From assembly GCA_023411405.1 (NCBI GenBank), contig JAEYOU010000536.1:1-5142 (forward strand): a stretch of 5,142 bases of DNA, read 5' to 3'. Under the pieces are notes generated by a model, which made no database searches, was not told the DNA's origin, and saw only the letters and a program-made list of their open reading frames with translations. Shown here one piece after another: positions 1 to 5,142 of the stretch. This DNA is from Pseudomonadota bacterium (GTDB lineage Bacteria; Myxococcota; Myxococcia; Myxococcales; Anaeromyxobacteraceae). A program made the translations under genes and the position numbers. Position 1 is the stretch's first letter; the number at the start of each line of letters is the position of its first letter.

Positions 1-1
1 C

Positions 2-1777
2 GCCCCGCCCGTCGCGCCGCGGGTCGCGTCCGGCGGTCGCGGCCCGACCGCCGCGCAGCCGGACCTCCCGGAGCGCTCCATCGAGGTCCCGATCCCCACG
101 CCGGTGCCCTCGCGGCGGGCCCGCGACGTCGCCTACGCACAGGCGCTCGCCGACAAGTACGGCACGAGCAGCTACGAGATCGCGCGGGGCACGCACCCGA
201 AGAAGAGGTCCCACCGCACGATGCTCGTCGGCAGCCTGGGCCTGGCGCTCGCCCTCGCCGCCGCGCTCGGCGGCTGGTCGTGGAAGACGCGGGCCGACGC
301 GGAGCGCGCCCGGGCCATCGACGCGCTGCTCAAGGAGGTCCGCGAGCAGGTCGAGAAGGACACCTACCCCGCGTACCTCGCCGCGGCGAAGGGGGCCGCC
401 GAGATCCTCGACCACGACTCGACCAACGTCGGCGGGCACGCGTACCTCGCCTACGTGGACGCCCTCCGCTGGGCCGAGCACGGCGACGGCGAGGCGGCGC
501 GGGGCTCGGCCGTGCAGCACCTCAACCGGATGCTCGAGGTCGGCCGCACGCACTCCCACCTCTACGCCGCCGAGGCGTACCTGCGCGCCGGGGGCGGGGA
601 TCCGGCCGGCGCCCGCGAGGGGATCGAGAAGGCCTTCGCCGCCAACCCCGCGACGCAGACGCCGTTCCTCTCCGCCGTGCTCGGCGCGGTGCAGCTCCGC
701 GCCGGCGAGCTCGCCGCGGCCGCCGCGACGCTCAAGAGCGCGCAGGAGAAGGGCCCGGGGGACGCCCGCACGGCCTGGCTCCTCGCCGAGCAGTTCCGCC
801 GCCGCGGGGAGGGGTACGAGGCGCAGGCGGTCAACTACTACGACTACGCGCTGCGCATCCAGAAGGACCACGTCTCGTCGATCCTCGGCCGGGCGGTCGT
901 GCTCCTCGGCCGCGGGCAGATCGAGGAGGCGTCGAAGGCCGCCGAGCTCGTCCTCGCCCCGCAGACCGGCGCCTCCAAGCCGCAGCTCGCGCTCGCCCGC
1001 GCGATCCGCGGCGGCGTGCTCGCGGCCCGGGGCAAGCTCGACGCCGCCGCCACCGAGGAGACGGAGGCGGCGAAGCTCGACCCCGCGAACCCCGACCTCC
1101 CCTGGCTCGCCGGCGTCCGGAAGCTCCGCGCCGGCGACGCCGCGGGCGCGGTGGAGCAGTTCCAGCGCGCCATCGCCCTCGACAACAAGCGCGTCTCGCT
1201 CTACGCCGACCTCACCCGCGCCATGCTCCGGAAGGACGGCGGCGTCCCCCAGGCGCTCGAGACCCTGAAGCGCACCGTCGCGCGGCTCGGCGAGTCGCCG
1301 CGCCTCTCGCTCCTCCTCGGGGACGCGTACCGCGCGGCCGGCGATCTCGATCTCGCCCGCGGCAACTACAAGAAGGCGATCGAGCTCGGCCGCCCCTTCC
1401 CCGACGCGCGGGTCGCGCTCGCGCGCCTCTACCGCGCGCAGAACGACATCCCGAGCGCCCTGGTCGAGCTCACCACCGCGATCGACGAGTACGGCGCCGG
1501 CGGCACCGGCGGCGTGGCCGCCGCCTACGTCGAGATGGCCGAGGCCGAGCGCGCCCGCGCGGCGAAGCCGGAGAAGCTGAAGGAGCTCTACGACAAGGCG
1601 CTCGAGAAGGACCCGGCGAGCTGCGAGGCGCTCTGGGGCGCCGCGCGCGCGCGGGCGGAGCTGCCGCGGCTCAAGGACGCCGCCGAGCAGCGGACCCAGC
1701 TCCTCGAGCGGTACGTGCGGGCGTGCCCTGCTGCGGCGAATGCGGCGGAGGCGAGGGGGATCCTGGGGGTGAAGTAA
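2..1777 (+). CDS. Single-pass membrane protein with TPR repeats (5' end outside window)
   Basis: The exact function is not recognised. The frame is open from the left edge. The first possible start, a GTG at 104, sits inside a continuous Pro/Ala-rich stretch with no Shine-Dalgarno before it, so the gene very probably starts upstream and this is its C-terminal part. Numbering residues from that GTG, a basic patch (KKRSHR, 33-38) precedes one hydrophobic segment at about 40-59, which predicts a cytoplasmic N-terminus and a periplasmic C-terminus. Residues from about 70 to 550 are alpha-helical with degenerate tetratricopeptide repeats. The clearest are about 330-360 (LRAGDAAGAVEQFQRAIALD), 399-430 (LGDAYRAAGDLDLARGNYKKAIELG) as read in parts, and 433-463. 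TPR arrays bind proteins, so a scaffold or assembly role is likely. In myxobacteria such proteins often carry an N-terminal zinc-ribbon and a Pro-rich linker, which cannot be seen here. The gene converges on the lipoprotein gene and shares no operon with the biosynthetic genes. The stop is TAA. Confidence 0.85.
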   Translation, partial: APPVAPRVASGGRGPTAAQPDLPERSIEVPIPTPVPSRRARDVAYAQALADKYGTSSYEIARGTHPKKRSHRTMLVGSLGLALALAAALGGWSWKTRADAERARAIDALLKEVREQVEKDTYPAYLAAAKGAAEILDHDSTNVGGHAYLAYVDALRWAEHGDGEAARGSAVQHLNRMLEVGRTHSHLYAAEAYLRAGGGDPAGAREGIEKAFAANPATQTPFLSAVLGAVQLRAGELAAAAATLKSAQEKGPGDARTAWLLAEQFRRRGEGYEAQAVNYYDYALRIQKDHVSSILGRAVVLLGRGQIEEASKAAELVLAPQTGASKPQLALARAIRGGVLAARGKLDAAATEETEAAKLDPANPDLPWLAGVRKLRAGDAAGAVEQFQRAIALDNKRVSLYADLTRAMLRKDGGVPQALETLKRTVARLGESPRLSLLLGDAYRAAGDLDLARGNYKKAIELGRPFPDARVALARLYRAQNDIPSALVELTTAIDEYGAGGTGGVAAAYVEMAEAERARAAKPEKLKELYDKALEKDPASCEALWGAARARAELPRLKDAAEQRTQLLERYVRACPAAANAAEARGILGVK

Positions 1778-1827
1778 GAAGCAGAGGCCGGGTGCGAGGG
1801 AGGCGAGGGGAGTACCCGCCGGCGCCG

Positions 1828-2529
1828 CTACTTCGCCGCCCTCTCGGCAGCCTTCCTCTCCTCCTCGAGCTTCTTGTTCCACTCCCGCTCGATCTCCTCC
1901 ATCGGGTTCCCCTTCACCGCCTTCGGCCGCGCGTCGGCGCTGCGGGCCTCGGTCACCTTCACCGGGAGCTCCACGGCGGCGCCCTCGATCTCCACGCGCG
2001 CCGTGGTGGCGCCGGGGCCGACGGGCCAGACCTGTCCGCGGGCGTCCCCCCGGCAGACCTCCTCGCTCGCGCAGGTGACGACCGCCGCGCGGCCGACGAG
2101 CGGCCTGCCGGTGTCGTCGAACGCCTCGACGGTGAGCGGCTGCGGGACCCGCTCGTCCTGCACCTTCAGGTCGAGCCGCTCGGGCCGGACGGCGAGGCGC
2201 GCGACCACGCGCACCTGCACCGGCAGCTCCGCGCGCGCGTCGCCGATCGCGCAGCGGACGACGGCGCTCCCGCGGCCGATCGCCGTGAGCGTCGCCTCGT
2301 TCGCCTTCGCGGCGACGCGGACGACCTGCTCGTCGCTCGACGACCAGGCGCAGGGCGGCTCGGGCAGGAACCGCCCGTTGGACGCGTAGGGCATGGCGCG
2401 GACCGACGTCGTCTTCCCGGCGCCGACGAAGTCCACGCGGGCGGGCTGGAGCTCGATCCGGTCGGCGCGCGCGCACGAGGCGAGCGCCAGCGCGAGGGAG
2501 GCGGCGGCGGCGGAGGCGGAGAGGCGCAT
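1828..2529 (-). CDS. Predicted outer-membrane lipoprotein with two bacterial Ig-like (Big2-type) domains
   Basis: This is a 233-residue secreted lipoprotein of unknown function. The ATG at 2529 is chosen because it gives a textbook lipoprotein signal: MR, a hydrophobic Ala/Leu stretch (about 5-17) and the lipobox LASC with the lipidated Cys at 19. Ala at the +2 position, rather than Asp, fits outer-membrane sorting. Residues about 24-108 look like a Big2 Ig-like fold, with an IELQP opening strand, the WSSSD motif at 62-66 and the typical L-T-A-x-G-x-G-S-A run at 81-89. A second, more diverged beta domain spans about 112-192. Cys 60/93 and 153/159 could form a disulfide within each domain. The tail, about 205-233, is a highly charged Glu/Lys/Arg helix. 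The gene lies 47 bases after the ketosynthase on the same strand, so it is probably co-transcribed, but it has no visible Shine-Dalgarno. A link to polyene export or surface display is only a guess. Confidence 0.85.
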   Translation of the reverse strand: MRLSASAAAASLALALASCARADRIELQPARVDFVGAGKTTSVRAMPYASNGRFLPEPPCAWSSSDEQVVRVAAKANEATLTAIGRGSAVVRCAIGDARAELPVQVRVVARLAVRPERLDLKVQDERVPQPLTVEAFDDTGRPLVGRAAVVTCASEEVCRGDARGQVWPVGPGATTARVEIEGAAVELPVKVTEARSADARPKAVKGNPMEEIEREWNKKLEEERKAAERAAK

Positions 2530-2530
2530 G

Positions 2531-2554
2531 GCGCGATGCTACCGCATCGGGCGC
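2531..2554 (-). other. Inverted repeat (hairpin) just before the lipoprotein start
   Basis: In the 47-base gap between the ketosynthase stop and the lipoprotein ATG, CGATGC (2534-2539) and GCATCG (2544-2549) form a perfect 6-bp stem with a 4-base loop. Three more pairs (2531-2533 with 2552-2554) follow after a 2-base bulge. There is no T-run, so it is not a classical terminator. On the transcript it covers the place where the ribosome should bind, and no purine-rich Shine-Dalgarno is visible there. Short GC-rich stems arise easily by chance in DNA of this composition. Confidence 0.35.
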
Positions 2555-2576
2555 GCGACCGGGTGGGGCGGGCCGC

Positions 2577-3803
2577 CTACACGGCGCGGAGCACGAGCGA
2601 GGTGTTGAGCCCGGCGAACGCGAAGTTGTTGTTCATCACGGTCCGGGGGCGGACCTCCCGCGCCGCGCCGATCACGTAGTCGAGCGGGGCGCAGTCGGCG
2701 TGCGGGCGGGAGAGGTTCTTGTTCGGGGCGAGGAACCCGTCGCGCAGCATCGCCAGGCAGAACGCCGCCTCCACGACGCCGCAGGCGCCGAGGGTGTGGC
2801 CGGTGAACCCCTTCGTCGAGGAGACCGGGACCCGGCCGCCGAGGACCCGGGCCACCGCCCGGCTCTCGCAGACGTCTCCGATGTCGGTCGCGGTGGCGTG
2901 CGCGTTGACGTAGTCGATCTGGTCCGCCGTGATCCCGGCGTCGGCCAGCGACGCCTGCATCACCCGGGTCATGCCGTCCTCGGAGGGCGCGGTCATGTGG
3001 AGGCCGTCGCAGTTCGTCGCGAACCCGATCACCTCGCCGTAGATCCTGGCGCCGCGCGCGCGGGCCCGATCCCAGCGCTCCAGGACGAGCGTCCCGGCGC
3101 CCTCGCCCACCACCAGGCCGTCGCGCTCGGCGTCGAACGGGCGCGGCGTCTCGGAGGGCCGGTCGTTGTAGCGGACCGAGGTCGCGAACATGAGGTCGAA
3201 GATGCCCGCGTGCACGACGTCCATCTCCTCGGCGCCGCCGCAGAGCATGATCTCCTGCGTGCCGCTGCGCACCGCCTCGAACCCGTAGCCGATGGCCTGG
3301 CTCGAGGACACGCACGCCGAGCAGGTCGTGATCACGCGGCCGCGGATCGCGAAGTACTGCGCCACGTTGGCGGCGGCGGTGTGGCTCATGAACTTCAAGT
3401 ACGTGGAGGCCTGGATCCCGTCCAGGCTGCGCCCGATGAGCAGCTTGCGCACGAACTCCTCGACCGCCGAGCTCGTCCCGCCGGTGGAGCCGTAGGCGAG
3501 GCCGACGTCCCCCGACGAGATCGTCTCCGCGTCCAGCCCCGCGTCGGCGATCGCCCGCTTGGTGGCCCAGGTCGAGAGGAGCGCCACGCGCCCCATCGTC
3601 CGGGTGCGCTTCTTGGGGAGCTCCGACAGGTCCACCTCGCACGGCCCCCCCAGCCGCGTCTTCATGTTCGTGATCTCGGCGAGCGCGGGGATCACGCGGA
3701 TGCCGCCGCGGTCCTCCACGAGCGCCCGCGCGATCTCGTCGAGCGAGTTGCCGATGGGGCTGGTGAGGCCGACGCCCGTGATCGCGACGCGGTGCTGGCT
3801 CAT
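2577..3803 (-). CDS. apeR: Beta-ketoacyl-ACP synthase, FabF/KAS II superfamily, ApeR-like
   Basis: A 408-residue condensing enzyme that would join an acyl chain to malonyl-ACP with loss of CO2, in the cytoplasm. It opens with the thiolase-fold strand RVAITGVGLTSPIG (5-18). The active-site triad is intact: Cys164 in SACVSSSQAIGYG, His302 in NAHATATD and His336 in KGFTGHTLGACG. Lys331 and the Asn-rich NNNFAFAGLN (391-400) complete the usual KAS pocket. The length is normal for FabF (about 410). Features differing from housekeeping FabF but, as I recall, shared with ApeR of aryl polyene clusters are the RTRTMGRVALLST block (67-78), SAC in place of TAC at the nucleophile, GFATNCDGLHMTAP and NNFAF near the C-terminus. 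The start is supported by GAGGGA 4 bases upstream and the immediate MSQHRVAITG. It follows the ketoreductase gene by 22 bases. A housekeeping FabF remains possible but fits the neighbours less well. The ketosynthase call is near certain; the ApeR call is likely. Confidence 0.93.
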   Translation of the reverse strand: MSQHRVAITGVGLTSPIGNSLDEIARALVEDRGGIRVIPALAEITNMKTRLGGPCEVDLSELPKKRTRTMGRVALLSTWATKRAIADAGLDAETISSGDVGLAYGSTGGTSSAVEEFVRKLLIGRSLDGIQASTYLKFMSHTAAANVAQYFAIRGRVITTCSACVSSSQAIGYGFEAVRSGTQEIMLCGGAEEMDVVHAGIFDLMFATSVRYNDRPSETPRPFDAERDGLVVGEGAGTLVLERWDRARARGARIYGEVIGFATNCDGLHMTAPSEDGMTRVMQASLADAGITADQIDYVNAHATATDIGDVCESRAVARVLGGRVPVSSTKGFTGHTLGACGVVEAAFCLAMLRDGFLAPNKNLSRPHADCAPLDYVIGAAREVRPRTVMNNNFAFAGLNTSLVLRAV

Positions 3804-3814
3804 GCGTTCCCTCG
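3804..3814 (-). promoter_or_regulatory. Ribosome binding site of the ketosynthase gene
   Basis: On the - strand, GAGGGA occupies 3813-3808 and ends 4 bases before the ATG at 3803 (GAGG alone leaves 6). It lies in the 22-base gap after the ketoreductase stop. It is the best Shine-Dalgarno in the operon and fixes the synthase start. It also suggests that this gene can be initiated on its own rather than only by coupling. Confidence 0.7.
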
Positions 3815-3825
3815 CTGGCCCGCCG

Positions 3826-4551
3826 TCAGGCGAGCCCGCCGTTGATGCCGATGACCTGGCCGGTGATGTACCCGGCCGCCTCCGAGGCGAGGAAGGCGGC
3901 GAGGCTCGCCACCTCCTCGGGCTTGCCCAGGCGCCGCGCGGGGATCCGCTTGAGGATCTCCTCGACGGGGGCCGACGCGATCATGTCGGTCTCGATGAGC
4001 CCGGGCGCGATCGCGTTGACGGTGACGCCCCGGTGCGCCACCTCCTGCGCGAGCGCCCGCGTGGCCCCGATGAGCCCCGCCTTGGCGGCCGCGTAGTTCA
4101 CCTGCCCGCGGTTGCCCACGACGCCCGACACCGACGAGATGTTGATGATCCGGCCGAAGCGCCGCCGGACCATCGGCATCACGAACGGCCGGGTCACGTT
4201 GTAGAAGCCGTCGAGCGTGGTGCGCGTCACCGCCTCCCACGCCTCCGGCTCGAGCGCGGGGAAGGGCGCGTCGCGCGCCACCCCGGCGTTGTTCACGAGG
4301 ACGCCGACCGGCCGCTCCTCGTCCGCCAGCAGCCGCTCCAGGGCGGCCCCCGCCGCCGCGGGATCGGCGACGTCGAATGGGCAGAGCTCGGCGGTGCCGC
4401 CCGCGGCGGCGATCTCCGCGGCCACGGCGCGCGCCGGCTCCTCGCCGGAGCGGTAGTTCAGGATCACGGGGTGTCCCGCGGCGGCCAGGGCACGCGCGAT
4501 GGCGGCGCCGATGCCCCGGCTCGCCCCGGTGACGAGCGCGCGCGGCTTCAT
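3826..4551 (-). CDS. fabG: 3-oxoacyl-ACP reductase, FabG family (short-chain dehydrogenase), ApeQ-like
   Basis: A 241-residue Rossmann-fold reductase that would reduce 3-ketoacyl-ACP to 3-hydroxyacyl-ACP with NADPH in the cytoplasm. The dinucleotide motif TGASRGIG is at 8-15, with Arg12 and NYRSGEE (32-38) typical of NADPH use. NNAG is at 87-90. The catalytic Ser140, Tyr153 and Lys157 keep the 13- and 4-residue spacing of E. coli FabG (138/151/155). The C-terminal GYITGQVIGINGGLA is standard, and the length is close to E. coli FabG (244). The fourth tetrad residue, Asn110 in E. coli, aligns with Thr112 here (TRTTLDGFYNV), which is unusual. The blocks DGFYNVTRPFVMPM and GNRGQVNYAAAKAGLIGATRALA resemble, from memory, ApeQ of aryl polyene clusters. 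The ATG at 4551 overlaps the stop of the dehydratase gene as ATGA, and the upstream Shine-Dalgarno is weak, so translation is probably coupled. The family is certain; the pathway is inferred from neighbours. Confidence 0.95.
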   Translation of the reverse strand: MKPRALVTGASRGIGAAIARALAAAGHPVILNYRSGEEPARAVAAEIAAAGGTAELCPFDVADPAAAGAALERLLADEERPVGVLVNNAGVARDAPFPALEPEAWEAVTRTTLDGFYNVTRPFVMPMVRRRFGRIINISSVSGVVGNRGQVNYAAAKAGLIGATRALAQEVAHRGVTVNAIAPGLIETDMIASAPVEEILKRIPARRLGKPEEVASLAAFLASEAAGYITGQVIGINGGLA

Positions 4552-4985
4552 GGCAGCGCGAGCTCCGGTCCGGCCTGGTACACGCTCAGCGACGCCTCGG
4601 CCACCGTCTCGCTCCCGCGCTGGACCCGGCAGCGGAAGCTGCCGAGCCGCTCGTCCCCGAACACGTGCTCCACGTCCACGGTCAGCCGATCGCCCAGGGC
4701 GAAGTGGGGCACCTCGAGCCGCAGGTCGCGGCTCCCGAGCAGCAGGCCGATGCTCGGCGCCTCGCCCCGCTGCCGCCCCTTCATCCCGGCGTAGGCCGCC
4801 ACCGACTGCGCCATGTACTCGATCGCGACGAGCGCCCGCACGCGGCCGTCCTGCACGAACGGCGTGTCGGGCCCGATGACCACCTCGCAGGTGGCGTGCC
4901 CCGGCTCCCAGCGGAGCAGGCGATCGACGAGGATCATCGGTCGCGCGTGGGGCACGAGCTCGTCGATGGGCGGCAGCTCGCTCAT
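4548..4985 (-). CDS. apeP: Hotdog-fold 3-hydroxyacyl-ACP dehydratase-like protein, ApeP-like
   Basis: A 145-residue single hotdog domain related to FabZ/FabA, which would dehydrate 3-hydroxyacyl-ACP to the 2-enoyl form. The FabZ-like opening VPHARPMILVDRLL is at 11-24. The central helix carries Glu56 in AIEYMAQSVAAYAG, the position of the FabZ catalytic Glu. GLLLGSRDLRL is at 80-90, followed by beta strands to about 136. The GHFP loop that gives FabZ its catalytic His is absent: the aligned segment is PDTPFVQDGRVRAL (39-52). My recollection is that this lack of His is typical of the FabA-like subgroup (cd01289) that includes ApeP. PHARPM and IEYMAQS also match ApeP as I remember it. The frame stays open upstream to about 5102, but the ATG at 4985 is chosen because the protein begins there as in relatives, a GAGG lies 8 bases upstream, and it overlaps the preceding stop as ATGA. 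The upstream extension is Arg/Gly-rich nonsense. A housekeeping FabZ is unlikely. Confidence 0.9.
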   Translation of the reverse strand: MSELPPIDELVPHARPMILVDRLLRWEPGHATCEVVIGPDTPFVQDGRVRALVAIEYMAQSVAAYAGMKGRQRGEAPSIGLLLGSRDLRLEVPHFALGDRLTVDVEHVFGDERLGSFRCRVQRGSETVAEASLSVYQAGPELALP

Positions 4986-5142
4986 GGTGTGCACCTCGAG
5001 ATCACGGTCACGGTCCAGCCTCGCCCGGCGTCGCCCCCGAGGTCCACCGGCCCCTCGGCGCCGCGCCCGATCGCCTCCACCAGGGCCAGCGCCCCGGCGC
5101 ACGGGTGCCCGGCGAGCGAGGGCGGCACGCGCGGCGCATCTC
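4982..5142 (-). CDS. C-terminal end of an upstream operon gene (partial), possibly a ketosynthase-like protein
   Basis: Reading the - strand from 5140, a frame of 52 residues runs to a TGA at 4984-4982 that overlaps the dehydratase ATG as ATGA. Visible segments are DAPRVPPSLAGHPCAGALAL and, after that, VEAIGRGAEGPVDLGGDAGR, ending WTVTVISRCTP. Codon third positions are almost all G or C and the residues look like ordinary protein, unlike the other two frames, which are Arg/Gly/Pro-rich. This makes it a real gene end rather than chance. The product cannot be named with confidence. In aryl polyene clusters the gene before the dehydratase-reductase-synthase trio is usually another beta-ketoacyl synthase (ApeO). 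A Gly-His-Pro then Ala/Gly-rich helix followed by a closing beta strand would suit the end of such a protein. That is inference from position, not from a diagnostic motif. Most of the gene lies outside the window. Confidence 0.65.
   Translation of the reverse strand, partial: DAPRVPPSLAGHPCAGALALVEAIGRGAEGPVDLGGDAGRGWTVTVISRCTP
4992..4997 (-). promoter_or_regulatory. Ribosome binding site of the dehydratase gene
   Basis: On the - strand, GAGGTG (4997-4992) ends 6 bases before the ATG at 4985. It lies inside the last codons of the upstream gene. It supports the start at 4985 over longer in-frame starts such as the GTG at 5102. Confidence 0.6.

Noticed and set aside
1778..1827. Possible bidirectional terminator in the spacer between the convergent genes
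   Set aside because: Only a 5-bp stem (CGGGT 1789-1793 with ACCCG 1814-1818) around a 20-base loop could be found, with no T-run on either strand. A terminator is expected here but the sequence does not show one convincingly.
280..2679. Very long open frame on the + strand overlapping the TPR gene and the lipoprotein gene
   Set aside because: The translation is dominated by Arg, Gly, Pro and Ala with no fold-like pattern, and it is out of frame with the clear TPR and lipoprotein reading frames. Long empty frames are expected in DNA this GC-rich.
2539..3642. Second - strand frame inside the ketosynthase gene, and a similar one at 3800-4240 inside the reductase gene
   Set aside because: Each is a shifted frame of a real gene with Arg/Gly-rich sequence. 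The true frames hold complete enzyme motifs from end to end, so no frameshift needs to be invoked.
2700..3845. Open frame on the + strand opposite the ketosynthase, with another at 3559-4794 opposite the reductase and dehydratase
   Set aside because: Their residues are Arg/Asp/His/Gly-rich mirrors of the antisense genes, which carry intact catalytic motifs. No start with a ribosome binding site supports them.
4986..5102. N-terminal extension of the dehydratase back to the GTG at 5102
   Set aside because: The 39 extra residues are Arg/Gly-rich, the same DNA encodes the end of the upstream gene in another frame, and a proper Shine-Dalgarno precedes the ATG at 4985.
1..5142. Mobile elements, CRISPR arrays, tRNAs, phage or defence genes
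   Set aside because: No transposase or integrase motifs, no regularly spaced repeats and no tRNA-like cloverleaf were seen, and base composition looks uniform across the window.

Overview
The window is very GC-rich (clearly above 70% by eye, not counted), with codons ending almost always in G or C. Genes are packed tightly and there are no RNA genes, insertion sequences, CRISPR arrays or long intergenic stretches. This style, plus an Ala/Pro-rich single-pass TPR protein, suggests a high-GC deltaproteobacterium or myxobacterium. Anaeromyxobacter (Myxococcota) is my best guess, but no marker gene here proves it.

Layout. Positions 2-1777 (+ strand) hold one long TPR-repeat protein with a single N-terminal membrane segment. 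Its frame is open to the left edge, so its true start lies outside the window. A 50-base spacer (1778-1827) separates it from a convergent run of genes that fills the rest of the window on the - strand. In transcription order these are: the last 52 codons of an unidentified protein (5140-4982), a hotdog-fold dehydratase-like protein (4985-4548), a FabG-type ketoreductase (4551-3826), a FabF-type beta-ketoacyl-ACP synthase (3803-2577), and a small lipoprotein with bacterial Ig-like folds (2529-1828). The first two junctions are 4-base ATGA stop/start overlaps. The next gap is 22 bases with a clear Shine-Dalgarno. The last is 47 bases with a hairpin and no clear Shine-Dalgarno. This looks like one operon, at least as far as the synthase.

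How the genes fit together. The order dehydratase, ketoreductase, ketosynthase, together with family-specific sequence features, matches ApeP-ApeQ-ApeR of aryl polyene (APE) and related type II polyketide pathways better than housekeeping fatty acid synthesis. In such pathways ketosynthases add malonyl units to an acyl-carrier-protein-bound chain, the FabG-like enzyme reduces the 3-keto group, and hotdog dehydratases remove water. With no enoyl reductase, double bonds are kept and a conjugated polyene pigment results. The window would then be the 3' end of a larger cluster whose carrier proteins, other ketosynthases, ligase, transferases and exporter would lie beyond position 5142. The APE assignment is inference from remembered family sequences. 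The enzyme families themselves are secure.

Points worth checking are a Thr where the FabG catalytic Asn is expected, a dehydratase lacking the FabZ/FabA catalytic His, an altered gating loop in the ketosynthase, and the unusual lipoprotein at the end of the operon.
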